Origin: Agaribacillus aureus | Lineage (GTDB): Bacteria; Bacteroidota; Bacteroidia; Cytophagales; Cyclobacteriaceae | Length of the DNA stretch: 64,000 nt | Direction of reading: 5' to 3' | Assembly: GCA_030442055.1 (NCBI GenBank) | Contig: JAUJEB010000001.1 | Coordinates: 1,302,001-1,366,000, forward strand | In this document: positions 10,194 to 18,422 of the stretch, piece after piece | Layout: each line of letters starts with the position of its first letter | Numbering within the stretch: the first letter of the stretch is position 1 | Made by a program: the position numbers and the translations under genes | The notes under the pieces: model-generated | The model's input: only the letters and a program-made list of their open reading frames with translations | Database searches by the model: none | What the model was told of the DNA's origin: nothing

Positions 10194-13100
10194 TTACAAC
10201 ATAATCTGAATTCCTCCACTGTAGGTCCTGTAAATAGGGACACCGTCTCCACCCAATTCGGGGTCGAAATTGTTAGTGTCTTTGTAAAGGAAGAAGAGGT
10301 TACTTCCATTAACAAAGAACTTAACACTTCCTAATCCGACCCTCTCGGTTATATTTCTGGGAAGAACGTATGCAAAATTTACATTTTTCACCCTGGCAAA
10401 CCCTCCATTTCTTAACCAGAATTCGGAAGTTGCCAGATTGGTACTGGCCGCGTTGCTCCAAAAGTTAACCCATCTCGGGAACGTACCACTGGGATTCTCA
10501 ACAGGATCAAAGGCGTCTGTCCAATGTTTCCAGGCTCCTTCTTCTGTTACATCAAAAGCAAAACGTCCACTGTTTGGAACTAACTTTTTATGTCCCCCAA
10601 ATCCTTGTATGAATACGTCGAGGCTAAAGCCTTTATACTTCAACTGTATATTGGCTCCATAGTTAACGGGTGGTCGGCCAAAATCTGCAATAAGCGTTTG
10701 ATCATTAGCATCAACTACACCGTCAGGCGTATTCCCAAGAGGATCATCCACAGAATTTCCTCTTACATCTTCGAACAATAGCTGACCTAAATAGGGATCC
10801 CTGTTAAATTGCGTAAATCCAGCGGCAATCAATTGCTCCAACTGCTCCCGTGTACTGATAATACCCTTCGTCTTATAACCAAAGATCCTGCCTGTATTGT
10901 TACCTGTTTGTTTTTGAAACGGCCTTAGATCCTCACTCTCATCGACCGTAATCACTTTATCTTTTGCGTAACCCAAGTTAAAACCAATATCAAAACCTAA
11001 ATCGCCGATGTTATCCTTATAATTCAACAATACATCAAAGCCAGTTACGTCCACTTCACCATAATTTTCCCTGGGAAGTGAGGCGCCGATGATAACAGGA
11101 GTGATCGAGTTGCGCGGTCCAAAAAGATCAGTTCTTTTGTTCCGGAAATACTCGATGGTACCACTTACTTTACTGTTCACGACTTCAAAATCCAATGCTA
11201 AATTCAGGGTTGTAGTCTTGTCCCAGGTTAATTCGGTAGCAGCGAGACCTCTGCTTCTGATAACATTATTATTGGCATTTCCATCACCAAAAACGACGCT
11301 TCCGGAAGTTCTAAATCCTTCTAGATATGAAAAAGAGCTCAGAAGGTTATCATCGCCATCAATATTATCACTACCCGTCAATCCATATGAAGCCCTGAGT
11401 TTCAAAAATTCAACAAAACCCACATTTTGGAAGAAGTTCTCTTCACTGATAATCCAGCCTACAGATGCCGAAGGGAAGAATCCATAACGCTTGCCGGGTC
11501 GGAACTGGGTCGAGCCGTCATATCTGAATGAACCGTTTAAAAGGTACCTGTCTCTAAAGATATAGCCCAGGGTTCCAATATATGACAACCGGCCGTTTTC
11601 TGCCTCAGACCCTGTAGTAAAAATATCTTCTGCATCTTCGGAGGTGGCAAAGAGCTGACGGATATTCCTTGACAAAGGGTTTCTTCTACGGGAAAAAATA
11701 TTATCTCTTTCAAATTCGAATTGCTCATAAATAAATTGAGCATTTATCTTATGATCGTTGAAAGTCCTGTCATAGCTTACTCTGAAATTCAACTGATATG
11801 AATTATCTACCTGGGTGGTTCTTTCAATTGAATTACCATCAGCGCCTCCAAACAATCGTTCTCTGGTACCTACAACATTGGGCAAAAGCCTGAAACGGTT
11901 GTTAGGATCAGCCTCAAAAAAATAATCTACAATTGGAGTCCTGAATGTATTATTCAAATTACTAACCCTCCGTCTGTTGAATGTTCCTCCCACAGAAAGC
12001 CCTTCAATGACTGGAATGTCATAGTTTAATGTCGCCGTAAAATTAGCTACATCCGTTGTACGTTCTCTGTCTCCGCCAGTAGCTTGATCAAAGAAACCGG
12101 ATACGTTGAATGCATTAAAGTTAGCTACCGGCAAGCCGTTAATAAAAGCTGGTGCCCAATTACCTCTCCGGGTACTTTGTCTGTAGGAATCGACTAAGGC
12201 ATCATCACTATCAAATGGCCAAAAGTACTGGAAGTCATTGTCACGTGCCAGATCAGTATTAAGCGAAAGGCTTAAGTCATCAGTAATATTCACATCAACC
12301 TTACCTCTTAAATTAAACTTATCGTAATTCAATTTCTCGACATTGCCTGATTCCTCTACAAATGAGCCGGCCAGGAAATATGTTACATTTTCGGTTCCTC
12401 CTGATACATTTAAAGCATATCTCTGTATTACTGGTGCTTTTCTCGATTGTTCTTCGAAATTCCCAAAATCATTATTTCTTAGATATTCCAATTCGGCATC
12501 TGAAATAGGGACATTTCCAAACAGGGATTGCTCGATATTTTCTTCAGGGTTATTGCCTGCGGCAACAGCCTGGTTTACCAATAAGGCATGCTCGTAAGCT
12601 GTAAGGTGTTCTGTTCTAATTGCTTCCCTGGAGCTTCCGACAGTGGCTGTGAACTGGATCTTGGGTGCCCCTTTTTGCCCCGATTTAGTGGTTACCAACA
12701 CTACACCATTAGACGCTCTGGAGCCATAGATTGCAGCGGCAGCAGCATCTTTCAATATACTTATTTCGGCTACTTCATTTGGATCCAATAAGTCAAACAA
12801 TTCCTTGGTCGCTATGACATTATCAATCACATATAATGGATCCGTAGAACCTGCGAAACCTCCGGTAGAGGCTCCTCTTATAGTAATTGAAGACGTCGTA
12901 CCCGGACGTCCACCGGCGGTAGTAATTGAAACTCCAGGTACCCTTCCTGCTATGGCATTACTTAAAGAAGTGTTTGGTATTTCATCTATATCATCCACAT
13001 CCGCTGTTGCCACAGAACTCGTTAAGTTGCGCTTGATTTCCGTACCGTACCCAACCACTACCACTTCGGAAAGTGTAGAAATATCCGGAACCATCTTCTG

Positions 13101-13721
13101 GTTAATAACCGTCCTTCCAGCTATCTCCACCTCTTCCGTTAAATAACCTACATAAGAAAATACCAGGGTTGCGGCATTATCTGGAACGATTAACGCATAC
13201 TTCCCATTAATATCCGTAACAGTACCTTTGGTGGTTCCCTTTATCAACACACTTACACCAGGAAGGCCCTCGCCATTTTCGTCGGTAACGGTACCTGAAA
13301 TTTCTTTTTCCCATAATAGTTGCTCTGAGAACTTCTCAGTCAGCGCTTTATCCTTTTTACTTCTTTTGCCGACGTGAATGTTATCGTTGATTCTTTGAAA
13401 TCTAAGCTGCGCATTTTCCGACATGAATAATAATACCTTGCCCAGTGATGTATTCGGCGAATTAAAATTCAAAATCGCGCTATCATCCACCTTATTATGG
13501 TGATAGGTAAATTTAAATGGCGTCTTCTGCTCCAAATCCGAAAATGCCTGGGACAGCGTGATATTTTCCCAGGTGACGGATACGTGAATTTTATGGACAC
13601 TTTCCCTCTGTGCTTTCCCTTCTTTTGCCATAAGCACCGTAAAAAAGAGTGTTTGAAGGAATGTGCCGTAAAGTAAAAGTTTCGACATAAGCAATATTTG
13701 CCTTAGTAGTTTTAAAATCAT
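10194..13721 (-). CDS. SusC/RagA TonB-dependent transporter with STN domain (module A)
   Basis: This 1175-residue protein begins with a long hydrophobic leader (residues 1-38). Residues about 45-117 form an STN domain, the piece that signals to a FecR anti-sigma factor. Residues 139-212 form a carboxypeptidase-regulatory-like beta-sandwich (GTVTDENGEGLPGVSV to YVGY). A TonB-box-like SEVVVVGYG follows, then the plug with the family motifs SITIRGAS and LKDAAAAAIYGSRASNGVV, then a long beta-barrel ending in GGIQIML. It imports oligosaccharide across the outer membrane with SusD. It follows fecR by 165 bp, a gap holding a hairpin with a plus-strand T-run. The chosen start keeps MILKLLRQILLMSKL, a form common in SusC proteins of this group; Met12 is a possible alternative. 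Confidence 0.95.
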   Translation of the reverse strand: MILKLLRQILLMSKLLLYGTFLQTLFFTVLMAKEGKAQRESVHKIHVSVTWENITLSQAFSDLEQKTPFKFTYHHNKVDDSAILNFNSPNTSLGKVLLFMSENAQLRFQRINDNIHVGKRSKKDKALTEKFSEQLLWEKEISGTVTDENGEGLPGVSVLIKGTTKGTVTDINGKYALIVPDNAATLVFSYVGYLTEEVEIAGRTVINQKMVPDISTLSEVVVVGYGTEIKRNLTSSVATADVDDIDEIPNTSLSNAIAGRVPGVSITTAGGRPGTTSSITIRGASTGGFAGSTDPLYVIDNVIATKELFDLLDPNEVAEISILKDAAAAAIYGSRASNGVVLVTTKSGQKGAPKIQFTATVGSSREAIRTEHLTAYEHALLVNQAVAAGNNPEENIEQSLFGNVPISDAELEYLRNNDFGNFEEQSRKAPVIQRYALNVSGGTENVTYFLAGSFVEESGNVEKLNYDKFNLRGKVDVNITDDLSLSLNTDLARDNDFQYFWPFDSDDALVDSYRQSTRRGNWAPAFINGLPVANFNAFNVSGFFDQATGGDRERTTDVANFTATLNYDIPVIEGLSVGGTFNRRRVSNLNNTFRTPIVDYFFEADPNNRFRLLPNVVGTRERLFGGADGNSIERTTQVDNSYQLNFRVSYDRTFNDHKINAQFIYEQFEFERDNIFSRRRNPLSRNIRQLFATSEDAEDIFTTGSEAENGRLSYIGTLGYIFRDRYLLNGSFRYDGSTQFRPGKRYGFFPSASVGWIISEENFFQNVGFVEFLKLRASYGLTGSDNIDGDDNLLSSFSYLEGFRTSGSVVFGDGNANNNVIRSRGLAATELTWDKTTTLNLALDFEVVNSKVSGTIEYFRNKRTDLFGPRNSITPVIIGASLPRENYGEVDVTGFDVLLNYKDNIGDLGFDIGFNLGYAKDKVITVDESEDLRPFQKQTGNNTGRIFGYKTKGIISTREQLEQLIAAGFTQFNRDPYLGQLLFEDVRGNSVDDPLGNTPDGVVDANDQTLIADFGRPPVNYGANIQLKYKGFSLDVFIQGFGGHKKLVPNSGRFAFDVTEEGAWKHWTDAFDPVENPSGTFPRWVNFWSNAASTNLATSEFWLRNGGFARVKNVNFAYVLPRNITERVGLGSVKFFVNGSNLFFLYKDTNNFDPELGGDGVPIYRTYSGGIQIML

Positions 13722-13736
13722 AATTTTGAGTGTTTT

Positions 13737-13752
13737 AGTGAATAGTTTACTT
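13737..13752. promoter_or_regulatory. Candidate motif shared by susC upstream regions of modules A and B
   Basis: The 16 bp here read AGTGAATAGTTTACTT on the plus strand. The same two 8-mers occur upstream of susC in module B at 27783-27790 and 27801-27808, separated by 10 bp. They begin 16 bp upstream of the susC start here. A role as a sigma-factor or regulator site is speculative. Confidence 0.25.
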
Positions 13753-13812
13753 GCTAAAATGTCGCTTTAATTATTCCGGACCTGACAGAAAGAAATAATT
13801 AAGGCGAGTGAG

Positions 13813-13840
13813 CCGGGTCCTTTGAGGATCCGGTTTTTTT
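13813..13840 (+). terminator. Terminator-like hairpin on the plus strand between fecR and susC (module A)
   Basis: CCGGGTCC and GGATCCGG form an 8-bp stem (one G-T pair) with loop TTTGA, followed directly by seven T on the plus strand. No plus-strand gene lies nearby, so it would terminate a transcript antisense to the susC leader. On the minus strand it is only a leader hairpin. Confidence 0.45.
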
Positions 13841-13886
13841 GTTTAATCAGCTTGTGTTGTAATACATCGTCTTAATTTTTGGATTG

Positions 13887-14909
13887 TTAATTGTCTTTTA
13901 TGATGACCTGTTGTCCCATGATCTCATAGGTAAAGCTAAATTCGGAACCATAGCGGATCCCTTTTAACACGTTTTCGAGTGACTCATTTTCAAAGACACC
14001 ACTAAAGAGACCTTCAAACATTTGCTCCTTCTCCATTACAAATTGAACCCCATACCACTTTTCCAATTGTTTTACCACTTCCGCAGCATCCTCTTTGTGG
14101 AATATTAATTTGTTATCTACCCAACCAAAAACCAGGTCGCGATCAAAGGAACCCTTGGCAATAGTATTATGGGAATAAGTCACCATTTCATTGGGGGCCA
14201 GCATAATGGTGTTGCCGCCTTCATCCAGCACCGATACCTTTCCACTAACCAGGGCCACCTGAATATCTTTTTGTTGTAAATCGTTTTTCACGTAAAAGGA
14301 AGTCCCTAAAACCTTGGTGGTAATACCCTCTGTAACGACTAAAAACGGCCGATTTTCATCTCTGGTGACCTCAAAAAAAGCCTCACCCTCCAGGTATACA
14401 ATTCTACTGTCAGGTGCAAAATTCTTCGGATATTTGATAGTGCTCGATGCATTGAGCTTTATCCTGGTACCGTCGCTCAGTTTGAAAGTAGTCTTTCTAC
14501 CGGCTGGATTAACTTTTGAGATATAGGAAATAACTTCTGCGTCAGCATTTTCCCGGTTTGACAGATGGTAATAAGAAAACGTCGCGATCATTATGATTAC
14601 CAGGACAGCGGCTACCCGGATAAAAACGGAACTGTTTCTTGACCGGGGAGCTTGATTGATAACATGACGATTTTTTTTGCGAATATGATTGAACATATCC
14701 TCTTTTTCCTCCCTGGAAAGTTTGTGTTTTTGCTTATACCCGAGAGACTGAATGGTTTGCTTGGCAATTAATACGGTTTCTAACTTTTCAGGATGATCCT
14801 GGATCCATTGTTGCCAAAACTGATTGGTTTCTTTATCGTAATTCCGGACCCATCTGACAAAAAATTCATCTTCTAAAAAATCATATTCCGTATAGTCTTC
14901 ATATTCCAT
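13887..14909 (-). CDS. FecR-family anti-sigma factor (module A)
   Basis: This 340-residue protein has a cytoplasmic N-terminus of about 95 residues with WVRNYDKETNQFWQQW, the sigma-binding region in this family. A single membrane helix spans about residues 96-114 (VFIRVAAVLVIIMIATF). The periplasmic part holds the FecR domain (NPAGRKTTFKLSDGTRIKLNASS, YLEGEAFFEV, TKVLGTSFYV) and a C-terminal DUF4974-type domain ending in GQQVIIKDN. It should hold the ECF sigma factor inactive and receive the signal from the STN domain of the adjacent SusC. It lies 206 bp downstream of the sigma gene. Confidence 0.92.
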   Translation of the reverse strand: MEYEDYTEYDFLEDEFFVRWVRNYDKETNQFWQQWIQDHPEKLETVLIAKQTIQSLGYKQKHKLSREEKEDMFNHIRKKNRHVINQAPRSRNSSVFIRVAAVLVIIMIATFSYYHLSNRENADAEVISYISKVNPAGRKTTFKLSDGTRIKLNASSTIKYPKNFAPDSRIVYLEGEAFFEVTRDENRPFLVVTEGITTKVLGTSFYVKNDLQQKDIQVALVSGKVSVLDEGGNTIMLAPNEMVTYSHNTIAKGSFDRDLVFGWVDNKLIFHKEDAAEVVKQLEKWYGVQFVMEKEQMFEGLFSGVFENESLENVLKGIRYGSEFSFTYEIMGQQVIIKDN

Positions 14910-15057
14910 ATGGTTTTCTTATTATTTTTTGATGTTTATAAATAGTAAGAGGGGAGAACAGAAAAATATGACCCCAAAAAATTTCTTTTTTTTTGAAATA
15001 GGGGAAAATTTAATTCAGCCTGGCTGGCGGAGAAGTCGCAGTACATTGTAGTCCAGA

Positions 15058-15081
15058 GCTCAATATGTATCCGGATTGAGC
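15058..15081. repeat. Inverted repeat in the sigma-fecR gap of module A
   Basis: GCTCAAT and ATTGAGC pair over a 10-base loop. The 206-bp gap also has two copies of AGAGCTC followed by AT-rich sequence. No T-run follows, so it is a possible mRNA stem-loop rather than a terminator. Confidence 0.35.
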
Positions 15082-15115
15082 GCTCCGGTACTCGTTTTAT
15101 GGCAGAGCTCGATTG

Positions 15116-15805
15116 TCAGAAAAGAAAAAGTAAGAGCAATAAAAACAGGATTTTTTCCAATAAAGGTCTTCGTAGCGTCATCCGCTTTTTCATAGTGGCA
15201 ATAGCTCTGTATAACAGCTTTCTGGCCGATTTTGCTGTTTTTAATTCCAGCAACCCTGCCATTTCCTTATAGGAAAATCCTTCGTAATAATAATAGATAA
15301 TAGCCTGCCGCTGTCTTCGGGAAAGTCCGTTAATGATGGTTTCCAGTCTTTTCCCGCGTTCTTCGGCTAGCTGGTTATTGATCAAATTCAATTCCGGAGA
15401 AACGGCTACCTGAAAACTTTCATCATGGTCCTGAAGCGGATAATGCGTGTATTTCCTTTTACGTTTAAGCTTGTCCAGGATCTTTCTTCTTAGGGCTACA
15501 TACAAATACGCTTTGACAGAATCCACATCGCTCAACCGGTTTTTGTAATGATTCAATTCAATAAAAACATCCTGGATAGCATCTTTGACCAATTCACTGC
15601 TGGAAATTATATGATAACCGTAGTTATATAAACCGTCAATATATTTATTATAAATATAGGAGAAAGCCGCCTCGTCTCCTGCCTTAAGCGCCTGCCATGC
15701 TTCTTTATCATGTTTAATTCTCGACCCCCGGGAGTGTGGATCTGAACTTTCACCAGTCGATGGCAAAGAATGGTGGGTGAAGTTATATTTTGGGTTAGCT
15801 TTCAA
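15116..15805 (-). CDS. ECF-type RNA polymerase sigma factor (module A)
   Basis: This 229-residue protein shows region 2 (AFSYIYNKYIDGLYNYGYHI, then DAIQDVFIELN) and region 4 (LSRRQRQAIIYYYYEGFSYKEMA). It ends in a hydrophobic tail ILFLLLLLFLF right before the stop. The start must be non-ATG: TTG at 15805 is preceded by an in-frame TAA five codons upstream, and there is no Met before region 4. A second TTG at residue 13 is an alternative. With the FecR and STN-SusC genes downstream it makes a three-part transenvelope switch that should activate module A. The N-terminal 33 residues before region 2 are longer than usual. Confidence 0.92.
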   Translation of the reverse strand: MKANPKYNFTHHSLPSTGESSDPHSRGSRIKHDKEAWQALKAGDEAAFSYIYNKYIDGLYNYGYHIISSSELVKDAIQDVFIELNHYKNRLSDVDSVKAYLYVALRRKILDKLKRKRKYTHYPLQDHDESFQVAVSPELNLINNQLAEERGKRLETIINGLSRRQRQAIIYYYYEGFSYKEMAGLLELKTAKSARKLLYRAIATMKKRMTLRRPLLEKILFLLLLLFLF

Positions 15806-15975
15806 GATTAAAACATAACCTTAGTTTAAGGATACCGGCAATTTAATTTTTTTTCCCGGCCAGAACTACTATTTGATTTGCCTGTTGTTGTACGCTGTTT
15901 GCATCAAGGCCCCATTAAGATCAAAGGAGGCCCGATTGACAAGGTAGACCATACTGATTATAAGTTTTTTGGGAT

Positions 15976-18117
15976 TTAATCAGTTGGGGTCATAAATTTC
16001 CAGTTCACCTTCTTTTCATAATTAAAAGCGTCTTTATTATCTATTTTCAAAGTACCCTTAAATGTCTTTCCTTTTTTGACTATTGAGATGGTGGTCCAGG
16101 AGTGTTCTCCTTTTTCATGGTCAAAAGTGACGCCATCGTCATCGTATAGGATACTGTTACTCTCGGCTGTGCCGTAATGTCTGATCTCCAGGGGCAGGAT
16201 TTCATCCGTTTTGGGCATTTGATTTCTTTTAGAGATCATGGGAATAATGCCACCTTCCTTTACAAAAAGTGGAATTTTGTCTAATCCCGGTTGGATCGTG
16301 ATCACCTCGGTTTCGCCGACTAGTTTACCGGTGTAAAAATCATACCACTTACCCTTTGGCAATACCACTTCCCGCGTTTTTTCACCGGCAAACATGGGCG
16401 CCACCAGTATAGCATCTCCCATCATGTACTGGTACCTGACTTCTTTGGTAGAGTAGCTTGCATAAGGGTTTTCTGATCCGTCGAGCTCACCGGCTAGTTT
16501 TTCGGATCTTACGGAGAAGCCATCTACCAGCTGCATGGCCCTAAAAGGTGGGATACCTTCCGATTGATACCGGGCAAAAGCAGTGTACAGATAAGGTAGC
16601 AGGCGCATCCTCAGATGTGCTACCTCTCTGACCTGATCTTCCACGTCCGGAAATGACCAGGGCTTAGTGCCATCTGCCCAGGCATTGAGCATGGCCATCG
16701 GTGAAAAACAGACTGATTGCATTCTTCTCAACCATTCTTCCGACGTCTTGGAGGCCCTAACCTCCGGCGTCCATAATACGCCTATAAAGCTGCTGTTGAT
16801 CAGTGCGGTTATAAAGTCTTTATGGCTGTAATAGTCATTGTAGATAACATAGGGTAAGCTGCTTGTACCCGCATTGGAGGCTCTTACCAGCCCATAGGTC
16901 CTTTGGTTTACCTCGCGGTACCAGTCGCCGGTCATTTTTTGAAAAATGGAGCCATATACCTGGCGCATTTCTTCGGCCGTAGTTCCGGATGGGAAGGTGG
17001 CCACATCGGGCCAAAGCCAGGAATCAAAGCCATCTACCTCATCAATTTTGTAACCGCTCACACCGATGTTTATATGATTTTTTTTAAAATGATCTTTAAA
17101 AAGAGCCTTGGCCTCTGGTAAAGTAAAATCAGGCACAATCCCATTCCAGACCGTATGTGAGCCTGAGAAAGGTTTTATTTTAGGGTACAGGCCCGCTACC
17201 GGGGATACATAAGGATTTAGCCATAAGTTGGCTCTGATTCCTTTATTCGATAGCGTCTTGATAAATCCCTGCGGATCGGGAAACCTGGTTTGGTCCCACT
17301 CAAAGGTACAGGGGTAGGCCATGCTATGCCATCCGGGTTCTACACCAATGAAGTCCAACGGAAAGTTGTGTGCTTCAAATTCTTCAGCTTCTTTCAAAAT
17401 ATCCTTGTCTGAATAGAGCGTGGGCACCCGCTGGGTAAAACCCAAACCCCATTTCGGTGGCAAATAGCCTCCTCCGTTGTACAGGTTGTAACGCTGCACC
17501 ACTTCCAACATAGATTGCCCCCCGAAAACATATACATCCACACCATTGGCGGGAACTAATATATCCACAGCATCCGAATAGGGCTGTGCCTTCCACTGCT
17601 TATCGGTATTGCGATCATACAATACCGGAGGATCATCTGCATCAACACGAATGGATGTGCCTGCATAAACTTTAATATACCTGGCGGCATCGATCAATAC
17701 ACCATATCCCTCTGAAGACACATAAAACGGGACAGGTGCGTGCGTGCGGCCATTATCGCGGCCACCATAATGATCGACGTGCAATGTCATGATACGCCCG
17801 CGCTGGTTATGTGTCTGGAAGTTTAACCCCAGGCCAAAAAGTTCTTCTCCCTTCCTCAATGGAAACCGCAAGTAGGTTTTCCCATCGATTACCTCCATTT
17901 TTATTTTCGATTTATCTAATGGAAAATCTACTTTTGACAATTTCTCCAAAGCCGTTGTATTTGGCGTAATCCCCGCGGCCTTTAACAGTGTCAATTCCTG
18001 CGCCTCACCTACGGTAATCTTCCAGACCCCCGGAGCCTCCTGTTGCCAATCGGCCTGCTGCGCAAAAGTGTTTCCAATTAGTAAAGTCAGTATCAGTAAC
18101 AGGTTAAAAAATTTCAT
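15976..18117 (-). CDS. GH31-family alpha-glycosidase with atypical active-site motifs
   Basis: This 713-residue protein has a signal peptide ending near GNTFAQ. It has the GH31 N-terminal beta-sandwich (ELFGLGLNFQTHNQRG), the barrel start (LPPKWGLGFTQRVP), FPLDFIGVEPGWH and C-terminal beta domains (GDAILVAPMF, KGKWYDF). The nucleophile region reads GYKIDEVDG, Asp359, instead of the common W-x-D-M-x-E. The acid/base region reads VLWTPEVRAS, Glu452, where a G-D pair is usual. GH31 includes alpha-glucosidases, alpha-xylosidases, alpha-galactosidases and alpha-N-acetylgalactosaminidases; these motifs argue against a plain alpha-glucosidase. It is the last gene of module B, 305 bp after the propeller gene, and may have its own promoter. 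Confidence 0.85.
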   Translation of the reverse strand: MKFFNLLLILTLLIGNTFAQQADWQQEAPGVWKITVGEAQELTLLKAAGITPNTTALEKLSKVDFPLDKSKIKMEVIDGKTYLRFPLRKGEELFGLGLNFQTHNQRGRIMTLHVDHYGGRDNGRTHAPVPFYVSSEGYGVLIDAARYIKVYAGTSIRVDADDPPVLYDRNTDKQWKAQPYSDAVDILVPANGVDVYVFGGQSMLEVVQRYNLYNGGGYLPPKWGLGFTQRVPTLYSDKDILKEAEEFEAHNFPLDFIGVEPGWHSMAYPCTFEWDQTRFPDPQGFIKTLSNKGIRANLWLNPYVSPVAGLYPKIKPFSGSHTVWNGIVPDFTLPEAKALFKDHFKKNHINIGVSGYKIDEVDGFDSWLWPDVATFPSGTTAEEMRQVYGSIFQKMTGDWYREVNQRTYGLVRASNAGTSSLPYVIYNDYYSHKDFITALINSSFIGVLWTPEVRASKTSEEWLRRMQSVCFSPMAMLNAWADGTKPWSFPDVEDQVREVAHLRMRLLPYLYTAFARYQSEGIPPFRAMQLVDGFSVRSEKLAGELDGSENPYASYSTKEVRYQYMMGDAILVAPMFAGEKTREVVLPKGKWYDFYTGKLVGETEVITIQPGLDKIPLFVKEGGIIPMISKRNQMPKTDEILPLEIRHYGTAESNSILYDDDGVTFDHEKGEHSWTTISIVKKGKTFKGTLKIDNKDAFNYEKKVNWKFMTPTD

Positions 18118-18422
18118 AGGTTATTTTTCGGTTTGGTTATATCAAATAGTATAAACTTCTGTTAGTCAAAACAACAAATTGTTCACTTGTGTTACTGTAA
18201 TCGCATCATCGATCATAGCAACGGTAAAACTAATATTTTAACAATAATTATTTAATGAAACCGAGCATGACGTAATCGACACACACCGCGTGTCGCTGAA
18301 GCTTTAGCGGAGGCGCAGGGCAATGATTATAATATACGAGGTTCCATCTGACCTTAAAAATAAATTATAAACAGATGAAACAAAACTCAAGATTATTTGC
18401 CCGGGATGTTGGTGGATGACAT
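18118..18422. other. 305-bp gap with two adjacent dyads before the GH31 gene
   Basis: No protein-coding gene is evident. Two dyads lie side by side: CGACAC/GTGTCG at 18277-18295 and the near-palindrome CGCTGAAGCTTTAGCG at 18294-18309. They could be an mRNA structure or a regulator site between the propeller gene and the GH31 gene. No T-run follows in either direction. Confidence 0.3.

Noticed and set aside
15953-15984. ACTGATTA/TAATCAGT inverted repeat at the GH31 stop codon as a terminator
   Set aside because: The arms pair well but no T-run follows on the minus strand; it is only an inverted repeat overlapping the stop.
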